A stretch of 6,753 nucleotides of DNA from CAMYLR01 sp039590215 (GTDB lineage Bacteria > Gemmatimonadota > Gemmatimonadetes > JACCXV01 > JAHWKZ01). Both the position numbers and the translations under genes were made by a program. This document shows positions 1 through 5,990 of the stretch, piece after piece (the stretch's first letter is position 1; each line of letters opens with the position of its first letter). The stretch covers positions 1 to 6,753 of the forward strand of contig JBDHFX010000166.1 in NCBI GenBank assembly GCA_039590215.1. Reading direction: 5' to 3'. A model generated the notes under the pieces. The model ran no database searches, was not told the DNA's origin, and worked only from the letters and a program-made list of their open reading frames with translations.

Positions 1-309
1 CAGTCGATCCAGGAACTCGTACATCCGTTGACCCCGAAGCGTGACCTTCGCTCCAATCGCCATACCTTCGCGCAGCTTGAAGTTGGAGATCGCCTTGCTC
101 GCCCGTGTGACCTTGGGCCGTTGTCCAGTAATCACAGCCAACTCCTCGACTGCTGTATCAAGCAGCTTTGGATTATCTATTGCTTCCCCAATCCCCACAT
201 TCACGACGATTTTGTCGAGACGAGGGGCCTGATGCGGGTTTTGATACCCAAAGTCCTTCATGAGCTGAGGGCGGATGGATCTGGTGTATGACTCTTTTAG
301 TCTCGCCAT
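1..309 (-). CDS. rplE: 50S ribosomal protein L5, N-terminal part (runs off left edge)
   Basis: L5 binds 5S rRNA in the central protuberance of the large subunit and touches the P-site tRNA. The first 103 codons are present and the reading frame is still open at base 1; the family is usually about 180 residues. The start is the ATG at 309-307, giving MARLKESYTRSIRPQL. Family landmarks follow: KIVVNVGIGEA near residues 38-48, the block ending ITGQRPKVTRASKAISNFKLR, and GAKVTLRGQRMYEFLDRL at the cut edge. An AGGAG motif at 325-321 lies 11 bases upstream, inside the end of rplX, and the gap to rplX is 7 bases. It follows rplN-rplX as in the standard spc order. Nothing looks damaged in the visible part. 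The identification is secure; the C-terminal part cannot be judged. Confidence 0.96.
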   Translation of the reverse strand, partial: MARLKESYTRSIRPQLMKDFGYQNPHQAPRLDKIVVNVGIGEAIDNPKLLDTAVEELAVITGQRPKVTRASKAISNFKLREGMAIGAKVTLRGQRMYEFLDRL

Positions 310-316
310 CTGACAA

Positions 317-643
317 TCAGCTCCTCGGTTTTTCCAAAACTTCCCCGCTGGCCGCACTCTCGCGGACCCGGGTTCCATCACTTAGCGCGCGGGTTCGCAC
401 ACGAGTCCCGCGTCCTGCTTTCGCGTCATAGGGCAACACGTTGGAGACGTGGATCGGCGCCTCCCGCTCGACTATTCCCCCTTGAGGATTCTGCTGTGAA
501 GGACGCGTGTGCCGCTTGATGAAATTCACGCCCTCTACTAGAACTCGTCGCTGTTTGGGAAACACCGCCAGTACTTTGCCGGTTCTCCCTCGGTCGTTAC
601 CAGAGATCACCAACACCTCATCACCTTTTACGATCCTCGGCAT
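317..643 (-). CDS. rplX: 50S ribosomal protein L24
   Basis: L24 is an assembly-initiator protein of the large subunit that binds 23S rRNA domain I and sits near the tunnel exit. The product is 108 residues, the usual size. The N-terminal KOW-type segment (IVKGDEVLVISGNDRGRTGK, about residues 4-23) is clear, followed by RVLVEGVNFIKRHTRPSQ and the hallmark NPQGGIVEREAPIHVSNV. The frame stays open seven codons further upstream, but the ATG at 643-641 (MPRIVKGDEV) is chosen because it matches the family start and has a strong Shine-Dalgarno site at 657-651. It begins one base after the rplN stop, so translation is probably coupled to rplN. The C-terminus is basic and slightly extended but ordinary. 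Confidence 0.97.
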   Translation of the reverse strand: MPRIVKGDEVLVISGNDRGRTGKVLAVFPKQRRVLVEGVNFIKRHTRPSQQNPQGGIVEREAPIHVSNVLPYDAKAGRGTRVRTRALSDGTRVRESAASGEVLEKPRS

Positions 644-644
644 G

Positions 645-1013
645 CTATAACACCTCCGGTGCAAGCGAGACGATCTTCATAAATCGTTTCTCGCGAAGTT
701 CCCTCGCCACCGGCCCAAATATCCGTGTACCGCGGGGCTCCATCTGATCGTTTATGATCACACCAGCGTTTTCATCGAACTTGATGTAAGTGCCGTCTTG
801 CCGACGTGTCTCTTTCTTCGTTCGGACAATGACCGCCTTAGTGATCTCGCTCTTCTTCACGGTTCCATCTGGCAGCGCATCCTTGACGGTCACGACGACG
901 ATGTCGCCTAATCCAGCGTAACGACGGCGTGTGCCTCCCAATACCTTGATCACGAGAGCCCGTTTGGCGCCCGAGTTATCGGCAATGCGAATGATCGATT
1001 CCTGTTGAACCAT
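645..1013 (-). CDS. rplN: 50S ribosomal protein L14
   Basis: L14 lies at the subunit interface of the large subunit, forms an intersubunit bridge and neighbours L3 and L19. The 122-residue product is exactly the usual family length and intact. Landmarks are the N-terminal MVQQESIIRIADNSGAKRAL, the VLGGTRRRYAGLGDIVVVTVK strand-loop around residues 24-44, FDENAGVIIND near residues 79-89, and PRGTRIFGPVARELRE near the C-terminus. The ATG at 1013-1011 is preceded by a short-spaced GAGGA that overlaps the rpsQ TGA stop. In E. coli this gene opens the separate spc operon, but here only six bases separate it from rpsQ, leaving no room for an intergenic promoter. It is therefore probably cotranscribed with the S10 genes. 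Confidence 0.98.
   Translation of the reverse strand: MVQQESIIRIADNSGAKRALVIKVLGGTRRRYAGLGDIVVVTVKDALPDGTVKKSEITKAVIVRTKKETRRQDGTYIKFDENAGVIINDQMEPRGTRIFGPVARELREKRFMKIVSLAPEVL
651..657 (-). promoter_or_regulatory. Ribosome binding site of rplX, inside the rplN 3' end
   Basis: The minus strand reads GGAGGTG, followed by seven bases and then ATG at 643. It is a near-consensus Shine-Dalgarno sequence embedded in the last codons of rplN, and it decides the rplX start in favour of MPRIVKG over the longer open frame upstream. Confidence 0.8.
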
Positions 1014-1019
1014 GATTCC

Positions 1020-1280
1020 TCACTGTGCTCGTTCGAGCACCCTCGTCACGCGCCAACGTTTGGTCTTCGACAAGGGGCGCGTCTCCATAATCTCGACGAC
1101 ATCGCCCTCTCTGCACTCGTTGTCCTGATCGTGAGCGTGAAACCGTGTCGTTTGTTTCATTCGCTTTCCGTAGAGCGGGTGCTCGACTAGCCTTTCGATA
1201 GCCACGACGACCGTCTTTTGCATCTTATCGCTCACAACGCGCCCCTGACGCACCTTGCGTTGATTCCTGGTCTCCGTCAC
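1020..1280 (-). CDS. rpsQ: 30S ribosomal protein S17
   Basis: S17 is an OB-fold primary binding protein of 16S rRNA in the body of the small subunit. The 86-residue product is complete and normal in length. Diagnostic segments are RQGRVVSDKMQKTVVVAIER (about residues 12-31), HPLYGKRMKQTTRFHAHD, and the C-terminal block REGDVVEIMETRPLSKTKRW. The start is a GTG at 1280-1278 giving MTETRNQRK. It overlaps the rpmC stop as GTGA, so translation is probably coupled to rpmC. A G-rich AAGGGGGAG stretch just upstream, in the rpmC 3' end, can serve as the ribosome binding site, though its spacing is short. Nothing unusual is seen apart from the GTG start. Confidence 0.97.
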   Translation of the reverse strand: MTETRNQRKVRQGRVVSDKMQKTVVVAIERLVEHPLYGKRMKQTTRFHAHDQDNECREGDVVEIMETRPLSKTKRWRVTRVLERAQ

Positions 1281-1477
1281 CGCTCCCCCTTGAGCTCACG
1301 CTCATGACGTATCGTCTTGCACCGCGCCAGATTGCGTTTCATATCCCGAACGAGGATCGGATTGTCCAGCTGACCCATCTCGTTCTGGATCCTAAGCCGA
1401 AACAACTCGTCCTCCATCTCCAGAATCCTATCGCCCAACTCTTCTGTCCCCAACGCGCGGATCTCTTCAGGCGTCAT
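1277..1477 (-). CDS. rpmC: 50S ribosomal protein L29
   Basis: L29 is a small helical-hairpin protein beside L23 at the polypeptide exit, part of the docking platform for nascent-chain factors. The product is 66 residues, normal for the family. It starts MTPEEIRALGTEELGDRI, with the family helix ELFRLRIQNEMGQLDNPILV in the middle and the conserved basic stretch RDMKRNLARCKTIRHERE at the end. The open frame extends about 48 codons further upstream, but that part is the rplP gene in another frame. The ATG at 1477-1475 overlaps the rplP TGA as ATGA and has GGAG at 1491-1488. Both ends overlap neighbours (ATGA upstream, GTGA downstream), indicating coupled translation of rplP-rpmC-rpsQ. Confidence 0.95.
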   Translation of the reverse strand: MTPEEIRALGTEELGDRILEMEDELFRLRIQNEMGQLDNPILVRDMKRNLARCKTIRHERELKGER

Positions 1478-1896
1478 TGCGCGCTCGCTCCGTGACGGGT
1501 GATAACCCGCGTCTTGATCGGCAACTTGGCCGACGCCAGTCGCAGGGCCTCGCTGGCGAGCTTGCTGTCCACGCCCTCGAGCTCGAACATGACACGCCCC
1601 GGCTTGACGACCGCGACCCACTCCTCGGGGTTACCCTTACCCTTGCCCATTCTGGTCTCGGCTGGCTTCTTGGTGATCGGCTTGTCTGGGAAGATGCGAA
1701 TCCAGACCTTCCCACCGCGCTTGATGTGGCGGGTTAGCGCAACGCGCGCGGCCTCGATCTGACGATTCGTGATCCACGCCGGATCCAACGCCTGTAGCCC
1801 GAACTCCCCGAACGACACCTGATTCCCGCGACTCGATTGGCCCTTTCGTCGCCCACGATGTTGTTTGCGATACTTGATCCTCTTCGGCATCAACAT
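1474..1896 (-). CDS. rplP: 50S ribosomal protein L16
   Basis: L16 sits near the A-site tRNA elbow between the central protuberance and the stalk base, and is a late-assembly protein of the large subunit. The 140-residue product is complete and of typical length. It begins MLMPKRIKYRKQHRGRRKG, the canonical bacterial N-terminus; the first ATG at 1896 is preferred over the one two codons later because the MLMPKR form is the family norm. Other landmarks are FGEFGLQALDPAWITNRQIE, KVWIRIFPDKPITKKPAE, and RMGKGKGNPEEWVAVVKPGR, whose Arg lies in the region that is hydroxylated in E. coli L16 (known for the family, not shown here). A GAGG motif overlapping the rpsC stop precedes it by a few bases; the gap to rpsC is 12 bases. 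Confidence 0.98.
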   Translation of the reverse strand: MLMPKRIKYRKQHRGRRKGQSSRGNQVSFGEFGLQALDPAWITNRQIEAARVALTRHIKRGGKVWIRIFPDKPITKKPAETRMGKGKGNPEEWVAVVKPGRVMFELEGVDSKLASEALRLASAKLPIKTRVITRHGASAQ

Positions 1897-1908
1897 GGTC
1901 GCCGTCCT

Positions 1909-2568
1909 CTATCGTCTGGAGTCTTTGGCCGTATCGTTATCACGACCTATGACTTCGCCTTTGAAGATCCAAACCTTTACACCGATCGTTCCAAACGTCG
2001 TGTTGGAGGTCGATTTCGCGAAATCGATGTCGGCGCGCAGCGTGTGCAGCGGAACGCGCCCTTCGTGGTACCCCTCCGAGCGAGAGATCTCGTTGCCACC
2101 CAACCGGCCACCACACTGAATCCGGATTCCCTCTGCACCCATCCGCATGGCCGACGTGACGGCCTTTTTCATGGCCCGTCGGTGTGAGATCCGCTGCGAT
2201 AGCTGGAACGCAATGTTGTCCGCCACGAGCTGGGCATCGAGCTCGGGTCGCTTGACCTCTTCCACCTTGATCTGAACATCGTCGTTTGTGAGCCGAGCTA
2301 GTTCGTCCCGGAGCTTGTCCACCTCCGAGCCCTTGCGACCGATCACGACTCCCGGACGAGCCGTGAAAATCATCACCGTGATTCGCTTGGGCGTCCGTTC
2401 AATTTCTACTCGTGATATCGCCGCATGCGATAGCCGGTTCTTCAGGTAGCGTCGGATCATTTGATCACCTTCGATCCACTCCGCCATGTTCTTGTGATTG
2501 AACCAGCGCGATCGCCACGGCTTGACGATACCCAAGCGAAAACCTATCGGTGACGTCTTCTGTCCCAC
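1909..2568 (-). CDS. rpsC: 30S ribosomal protein S3
   Basis: S3 is a head protein of the small subunit at the mRNA entry tunnel and takes part in mRNA unwinding. The start is taken as the GTG at 2568-2566, giving MGQKTSPIGFRLGIVKPW, which is exactly the family N-terminus; this makes 219 residues. The frame is open 14 codons further, but that part overlaps the end of rplV and has no family match. The KH type II domain is visible, with the GRKG loop at about residues 77-80 within ARPGVVIGRKGSEVDKL. The C-terminal S3 domain shows RRAMKKAVTSAMRMGAEGI and GGRLGGNEISRSEGYHEG, then GTIGVKVWIFKGEV. It lies 13 bases after rplV with a good Shine-Dalgarno site. The gene is intact. Confidence 0.97.
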   Translation of the reverse strand: MGQKTSPIGFRLGIVKPWRSRWFNHKNMAEWIEGDQMIRRYLKNRLSHAAISRVEIERTPKRITVMIFTARPGVVIGRKGSEVDKLRDELARLTNDDVQIKVEEVKRPELDAQLVADNIAFQLSQRISHRRAMKKAVTSAMRMGAEGIRIQCGGRLGGNEISRSEGYHEGRVPLHTLRADIDFAKSTSNTTFGTIGVKVWIFKGEVIGRDNDTAKDSRR

Positions 2569-2577
2569 CCTCGAACT

Positions 2578-2581
2578 CTCC
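2578..2581 (-). promoter_or_regulatory. Ribosome binding site deciding the rpsC GTG start
   Basis: The minus strand reads AAGGAGAG directly after the rplV TAA, with nine bases between its GGAG core and the GTG at 2568. This placement supports the GTG start of S3 and argues against the longer frame that begins inside rplV. Confidence 0.75.
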
Positions 2582-2932
2582 TTACTCCGTGGCGTCGTTG
2601 GCCGGGCCAACGATGACGGTGATATGGCTGGTTCGCTTGCGAACCCAGTACGCTCGTCCCATCGCCCGCGGGCGAATCCGTTTCCAAGTTGGCCCAGGGT
2701 CGGCGAACGCCTTTTTGATAACTAATTCCTCAGGGCTGTACCCACCTTCGGCCTGCATGGCGTTCGAAACCGCCGAACGCAGAGTCTTGAGAACTGGAAT
2801 CGCCGCCGCTTTCTTGGTGAATTGAAGCAGCGCATATGCCTCCTCTACGTTCTTCCCGCGAATAAGGTCGATCACCAACCGCGCCTTGCGCGGGGTGACG
2901 CGAACATGTCGGCTAACGGCTCTGGCTTCCAT
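2582..2932 (-). CDS. rplV: 50S ribosomal protein L22
   Basis: L22 is a globular protein with a long beta-hairpin that, together with L4, forms the constriction of the exit tunnel where macrolides act and arrest peptides are sensed. The product is 116 residues and intact. Landmarks are HVRVTPRKARLVIDLIRGKN (about residues 9-28), the middle helix LKTLRSAVSNAMQ, and the hairpin KRIRPRAMGRAYWVRKRTSH at about residues 84-103. The frame is open 71 codons further upstream, but that region is rpsS in another frame. The ATG at 2932-2930 is supported by the match MEARAVSRHVRV and by AGGAG at 2945-2941, eight bases away. The gap to rpsS is 20 bases, the largest in the window. Confidence 0.97.
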   Translation of the reverse strand: MEARAVSRHVRVTPRKARLVIDLIRGKNVEEAYALLQFTKKAAAIPVLKTLRSAVSNAMQAEGGYSPEELVIKKAFADPGPTWKRIRPRAMGRAYWVRKRTSHITVIVGPANDATE

Positions 2933-2952
2933 CGACAGTTCTCCTGCTCCCC

Positions 2953-3243
2953 CTAACCGAGCCTGGTTTTCTTTTCGGATGCCATCCGGCCACCGTGCCC
3001 GCGAAAGATCCTCGTCGGCGCGAATTCCCCGAGCTTGTGCCCAACCATATTCTCCGAGACGTACACCGGTATGAACTTGTTTCCGTTGTGCACCGCCACA
3101 GTGTGGCCAACGAAATCGGGAGTGATCATCGAAGCCCGCGACCACGTCTTGATGACCCGTTTATCGCCTTTTTGGTTCATCTCGTGAACTCTGGCAAGAA
3201 GCCGATCCTCCACGTACGGTCCTTTTTTCAACGAGCGTCCCAT
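2953..3243 (-). CDS. rpsS: 30S ribosomal protein S19
   Basis: S19 is a head protein of the small subunit that pairs with S13 near the A-site and contacts the large subunit. The product is 96 residues and intact. Landmarks are the family start MGRSLKKGPYVEDRLL, TWSRASMITPDFVGHTVAVH in the middle, and VSENMVGHKLGEFAPTRIF followed by GHGG near the C-terminus. The ATG at 3243-3241 has a strong GGAGGG just upstream at 3252-3247. The frame remains open far upstream into rplB and gives a 397-codon open frame, but only because rplB carries a frameshift. The S19 start, ribosome binding site and normal length show that it is a separate protein. The true L2 stop at 3259-3257 lies 13 bases before this ATG. 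Confidence 0.97.
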   Translation of the reverse strand: MGRSLKKGPYVEDRLLARVHEMNQKGDKRVIKTWSRASMITPDFVGHTVAVHNGNKFIPVYVSENMVGHKLGEFAPTRIFRGHGGRMASEKKTRLG

Positions 3244-3256
3244 TGTCCCTCCGTTT

Positions 3257-4086
3257 CTACTTCTGTCCCCGGCGGCGGACGATGTACGCCGAGGAACTCT
3301 TCCGCTTGTCGCGAGTCTTGTACCCCTTGGTCGGCTTGCCCCACGGCGTCGTCGGATGGCGACCACCTGAGGACTTGCCCTCGCCACACCACCCAACGGG
3401 TGGTCAACCGGGTTCATCGCCACCCCACGTACCTTTGGACGTCGCCCGCGCCACCGTGACGCGCCGGCCTTACCCAGCGACAGGTTCTCGTGATCGAGAT
3501 TGCCGACCTGGCCGATCGTCGCCTGGCAACGAGACAACACCCGGCGAACTTCCGACGATGGCAAGCGGAGCAACACGAAACGACCCTCGCGTGCGACCAA
3601 CTGGACGCCGGCACCCGCCGCCCGCGCGAGCTGCCCACCCTTACCCGGTTTCAACTCCACGTTATGGAGCGTAGTGCCGAGTGGGATCTTGGCCAGCGGC
3701 AACGAATTCCCAACCTTTACGTCGGCATCCGGGCCGGCCTCTATCTTTGCCCCGACATTGAGGCCATTTGGAGCCAGGATGTAGCGCTTCTCGCCGTCGG
3801 CGTAGTGGATCAAAGCGATATTAGCCGAGCGATTCGGATCATACTCAACCGACGCGACCTTTCCAGGCACACCATGTTTGTCGCGTTTGAAATCGATCTT
3901 GCGGTAGCGCCGCTTGTGACCGCCGCCGCGATGACGACTTGTCACCCGACCGTCGGCGTTACGCCCCCCGCTTTTGCTCTTCGCTTCGAGCAACGAGCGC
4001 TCGGGCTTCTTCTTCGTCAGCTCCGAGGTCTCGAGCACGGTTCGGTACCGTGAGCTTGGCGTTACTGGCTTGAATTTCTTGATGCC
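3257..4086 (-). CDS. rplB: 50S ribosomal protein L2, disrupted (start missing, two-base frameshift)
   Basis: L2 is a universal large-subunit protein next to the peptidyl transferase centre that also contributes to subunit association. The body is clear: GIKKFKPVTPSSRYRTV at 4086, SGGRNADGRVTSRHRGGGHK, VEYDPNRSANIALIHYADGE, NVELKPGKGGQLARAAGAGV, and VRGVAMNPVDHP. Two faults are visible. First, no ATG, GTG or TTG lies directly before GIKKF; the sequence runs straight into truncated rplW, and the nearest in-frame ATGs (4137, 4146) are inside rplW. Second, after 233 codons the frame shifts by two extra bases near 3386-3387. The expected C-terminus then continues as GEGKSSGGRHPTTPWGKPTK to IVRRRGQK and stops at 3259-3257. 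Corrected length is about 275 residues, normal for L2. The second His of the DHPHGGG motif reads Leu. Uncorrected, the frame runs into rpsS. Confidence 0.9.
3388..3404. repeat. Perfect 7-bp inverted repeat at the rplB frameshift
   Basis: The plus strand reads ACCACCC, AAC, GGGTGGT: two perfect complementary 7-base arms around a three-base loop. It covers the rplB codons for the D-H-P-x-G-G motif and touches the two surplus bases at 3386-3387. There is no T-tract after it on either strand and it lies inside a gene, so it is not a terminator. Its coincidence with the frameshift suggests hairpin-related mutation or sequencing trouble. Confidence 0.75.
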
Positions 4087-4300
4087 CGAAACGACCCATC
4101 TTGCGTACTTTTCCCATCTGATTCTGCGTGCGGACATTCTTGACACTCACCGAAAACAGTTTCTCAACCGCATCGGAGATCTCATGCTTGTTGGCATTCA
4201 TATCGACCGCAAAGACGTACTGATTCTGCTGATCCTGCATCCGCGTCGACTTCTCGGTAAAGAGCGGCCGCTTTATCACCCTGAATCGCTTCCTATCCAT
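3959..4300 (-). CDS. rplW: 50S ribosomal protein L23, C-terminus lost and replaced by out-of-frame rplB
   Basis: L23 lies at the tunnel exit and is the docking site for trigger factor and SRP. The start MDRKRFRVIKRPLFTEKSTR at 4300 matches the family; the ATG eight codons further upstream would overlap rplD more deeply and is less likely. Residues 1-71 are good L23, with ENQYVF-like QNQYVFAVDMNANKHEI, DAVEKLFSVSVKNVRTQN and GKVRKMGRF. At 4088 the homology ends abruptly. The expected last strand of the family (the PDWKKAxVTL and EGD region, about 25 residues), the stop codon, the spacer and the rplB start are missing. The frame instead reads 42 residues of rplB in the wrong frame and stops at 3959, giving 113 residues. 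Only 4088-4300 is genuine L23. It overlaps rplD by 8 bases. Confidence 0.85.
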   Translation of the reverse strand: MDRKRFRVIKRPLFTEKSTRMQDQQNQYVFAVDMNANKHEISDAVEKLFSVSVKNVRTQNQMGKVRKMGRFGHQEIQASNAKLTVPNRARDLGADEEEARALVARSEEQKRGA

Positions 4301-4949
4301 CGCCGCTTCCCCCTTCGGCGACACGCGACGTCACCGGTGAGGAGCGAGTGTCCCACGCTCCGTCCTCAACTGCGACCACGTCATGTATCAGGACGTCGTG
4401 CGCCGAAGCATCCGAGAACTTCTTTACGGTGACTTTTGGCAGGTTCCTACCCGACAACAGGATGTTCCGGTCGGCTCGGCGGATCAGAACCAGCACCTTA
4501 CCCTCCGCATCCCAGCGCCCGATCGCGCGTGCCAACCGCGCCGTGCTCGGCTCCTCGAAAATCCCCAGCTCCACCACCCGAACCTGACCCCCCTGCGCCC
4601 GATCTGAGAGCGCCGAAGCAAACGCCACGCGCCGAACCTGCTGGGGAACCCGCTCGCGCCACCGCTTTGGCTTGGGGCCGTGAACGACGCCTCCGCCCTC
4701 CCACAAAGGTGAGCGGAGCGAGCCAGCACGGGCACGCCCAGTTCCCTTCTGGCGCCACGGCTTTGCGCTGCTTCCACGGACCTCAGACCGCGTCTTCGTC
4801 GACGCGGTTCCGGCGCGCGAGTTGGTTCGCTGAGCCCTCACCGCCTGGTACATCACGTTGCGGTTTACTTCAGCTCCGAACCACTCATCGGGGAGGTCGA
4901 CCTGACGATCTGACGCGCCCTCAATCGTATAGCACGTGACTCGTGTCAT
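4293..4949 (-). CDS. rplD: 50S ribosomal protein L4
   Basis: L4 has a globular domain on the ribosome surface and a long loop that forms the tunnel constriction with L22. In E. coli it also represses its own S10 operon. The product is 218 residues, slightly longer than the common 200-210. The internal loop is clear at about residues 39-97: GTASTKTRSEVRGSSAKPWR, then QKGTGRARAGSLRSPLW, EGGGVVHGPKPKRW. Later landmarks are VRRVAFASALSDRA and NILLSGRNLPKVTV. The last residues (TRSSPVTSRVAEGGSGDG) form a Gly/Ser-rich tail without an obvious family match. The ATG at 4949-4947 overlaps the rplC TGA as ATGA. No strong Shine-Dalgarno site is seen, which fits translational coupling to rplC. The 3' end overlaps the rplW start by 8 bases. 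Confidence 0.96.
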   Translation of the reverse strand: MTRVTCYTIEGASDRQVDLPDEWFGAEVNRNVMYQAVRAQRTNSRAGTASTKTRSEVRGSSAKPWRQKGTGRARAGSLRSPLWEGGGVVHGPKPKRWRERVPQQVRRVAFASALSDRAQGGQVRVVELGIFEEPSTARLARAIGRWDAEGKVLVLIRRADRNILLSGRNLPKVTVKKFSDASAHDVLIHDVVAVEDGAWDTRSSPVTSRVAEGGSGDG

Positions 4950-5578
4950 TTCGCGGCTCTCTTTTGGATCCGCAGGAAGCTGTTTCTCGCCCCAGGTACC
5001 GAGCCGCGGACGAAGACCAGCATCCGGTCAGCATCCACCTTGATGATCTCGAGATTCTTGATCGTCGTCCGCCTCCCGCCGGTTTGCCCTGGCAGTGCGC
5101 GGTTTTTGAACGTCTTCGCCGGGTAGGCTGCCTGTCCCATGGACCCCGGCCTCCGGTGGTGCGTCTTTGTGCCGTGGGTAGCATCGAAACCATGGTGTCC
5201 ATGACGTTTCATCACACCCTGGAACCCCTTGCCCTTTGAGACGCCGACGACATCGACTCGATCACCGGGTGACAGGACCTCTTCCGGCGATAGTGGTTGG
5301 CCGGCCGTGAAGTCTGGCTGTTCGTCGAGTCGGAACTCCTCCAGCCGTAGAACTGGCTTGAGCCCATTCTTTGACAGGTGGCCCAGCTCCGGCTTCGAGA
5401 GCCGTTTCTCGCTGCGTTCACCGTAGCCGACCTGGACCGCGCAGTACCCGTCCGTCTCCGAAGTCTTGATCTGGGCCACATGATTCGGACCAGCCTTAAT
5501 CACCGTTACCGCGTGCGCCCGCCCATCCTCATCGAACACCTGGGTCATACCCAGCTTCTGTCCAATGAGACCAACCAT
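4946..5578 (-). CDS. rplC: 50S ribosomal protein L3
   Basis: L3 is an early assembly protein of the large subunit whose extended finger reaches the peptidyl transferase centre. The start is taken as the ATG at 5578-5576 giving MVGLIGQKLGMTQVFDEDGR, which matches the family; a TTG two codons earlier is possible but would overlap the rpsJ stop. This makes 210 residues, normal length. Landmarks are VDVVGVSKGKGFQGVMKRHG at mid-protein, the finger region THGTKTHHRRPGSMG, PAKTFKNRALPGQTGGRRTT, and NLEIIKVDADRMLVFVRGSV PG near the end. The gap to rpsJ is two bases, and the only upstream purine motif is a weak AAGG within the rpsJ end. The gene is intact and overlaps rplD by four bases. Confidence 0.96.
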   Translation of the reverse strand: MVGLIGQKLGMTQVFDEDGRAHAVTVIKAGPNHVAQIKTSETDGYCAVQVGYGERSEKRLSKPELGHLSKNGLKPVLRLEEFRLDEQPDFTAGQPLSPEEVLSPGDRVDVVGVSKGKGFQGVMKRHGHHGFDATHGTKTHHRRPGSMGQAAYPAKTFKNRALPGQTGGRRTTIKNLEIIKVDADRMLVFVRGSVPGARNSFLRIQKRAAK

Positions 5579-5580
5579 CT

Positions 5581-5886
5581 TCAAACCTTGATCTCCACGT
5601 CGACGCCAGCCGGTAGATCGAGCTTCATCAGCGCATCGACCGTTTGGGGTTTGGCGTCGAGAATGTCGATCAGCCGTTTATGGGTCTTCATCTCAAACTG
5701 CTCGCGCGATTTTTTGTCGATGTGCGGCGAGCGCAAGACAGTGAATATCTGTTTTCGCGTGGGAAGCGGGACGGGACCCGAAACGATAGCCCCTGTCCGC
5801 TGCGCCACGCGCACGATGTCTTGGGTCGACTGGTCGATCACCGCGTGGTCAAACGCCTTCAATCGAATACGGATCTTGTTAGCCAT
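5581..5886 (-). CDS. rpsJ: 30S ribosomal protein S10 (NusE)
   Basis: S10 is a head protein of the small subunit and, as NusE, also a transcription antitermination factor that links RNA polymerase-bound NusG to the ribosome. The product is 101 residues, complete and of normal length. Landmarks are the N-terminal ANKIRIRLKAFDHAVIDQST, VRVAQRTGAIVSGPVPLPTR in the middle, and SPHIDKKSREQFEMKTHKRL with the C-terminal block LMKLDLPAGVDVEIKV. The ATG at 5886-5884 has AGGAG six bases upstream, overlapping the tuf stop. Only nine bases separate it from that stop. The E. coli-type S10 leader, through which L4 controls the operon, therefore has no place here and regulation must act elsewhere. Confidence 0.98.
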   Translation of the reverse strand: MANKIRIRLKAFDHAVIDQSTQDIVRVAQRTGAIVSGPVPLPTRKQIFTVLRSPHIDKKSREQFEMKTHKRLIDILDAKPQTVDALMKLDLPAGVDVEIKV

Positions 5887-5892
5887 TTAGCA

Positions 5893-5897
5893 CTCCT
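5893..5897 (-). promoter_or_regulatory. Ribosome binding site of rpsJ overlapping the original tuf stop
   Basis: The minus strand reads AGGAG, six bases before ATG at 5886, and shares bases with the TAG that ends the tuf C-terminal frame. This arrangement shows that the original end of tuf is preserved at 5896 and that tuf and rpsJ were directly adjacent before tuf was damaged. Confidence 0.8.
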
Positions 5898-5990
5898 ACT
5901 TAGTGATCTTTGTAACGACGCCGGCGCCGACGGTCCGACCGCCTTCACGGATCGCGAACCGCAACCCCTCCGCCATCGCGACCGGGATGA

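Noticed and set aside
2933..3145. An N-terminal extension of L22 by 71 codons.
   Set aside because: The extension is rpsS read in another frame; the ATG at 2932 has a proper Shine-Dalgarno site and gives the family length.
3388..3404. The hairpin as an intrinsic terminator or attenuator.
   Set aside because: It lies within the rplB coding sequence, has only seven base pairs and is not followed by a T-run on either strand.
3490..4053. A 187-codon plus-strand open frame, with several other plus-strand frames of 60-170 codons across the window.
   Set aside because: They lie antisense to well-identified ribosomal protein genes, have no recognisable domains, and are explained by the codon bias of the opposite strand.
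3959..4087. A novel 42-residue C-terminal extension of L23.
   Set aside because: The residues are rplB read out of frame after the junction, not a new domain.
2953..4146. A 397-codon open frame that looks like a natural L2-S19 fusion protein.
   Set aside because: The fusion arises only from the two-base shift in rplB. The correct L2 C-terminus and its stop at 3259-3257 are present in the neighbouring frame, and S19 has its own ATG and strong ribosome binding site.
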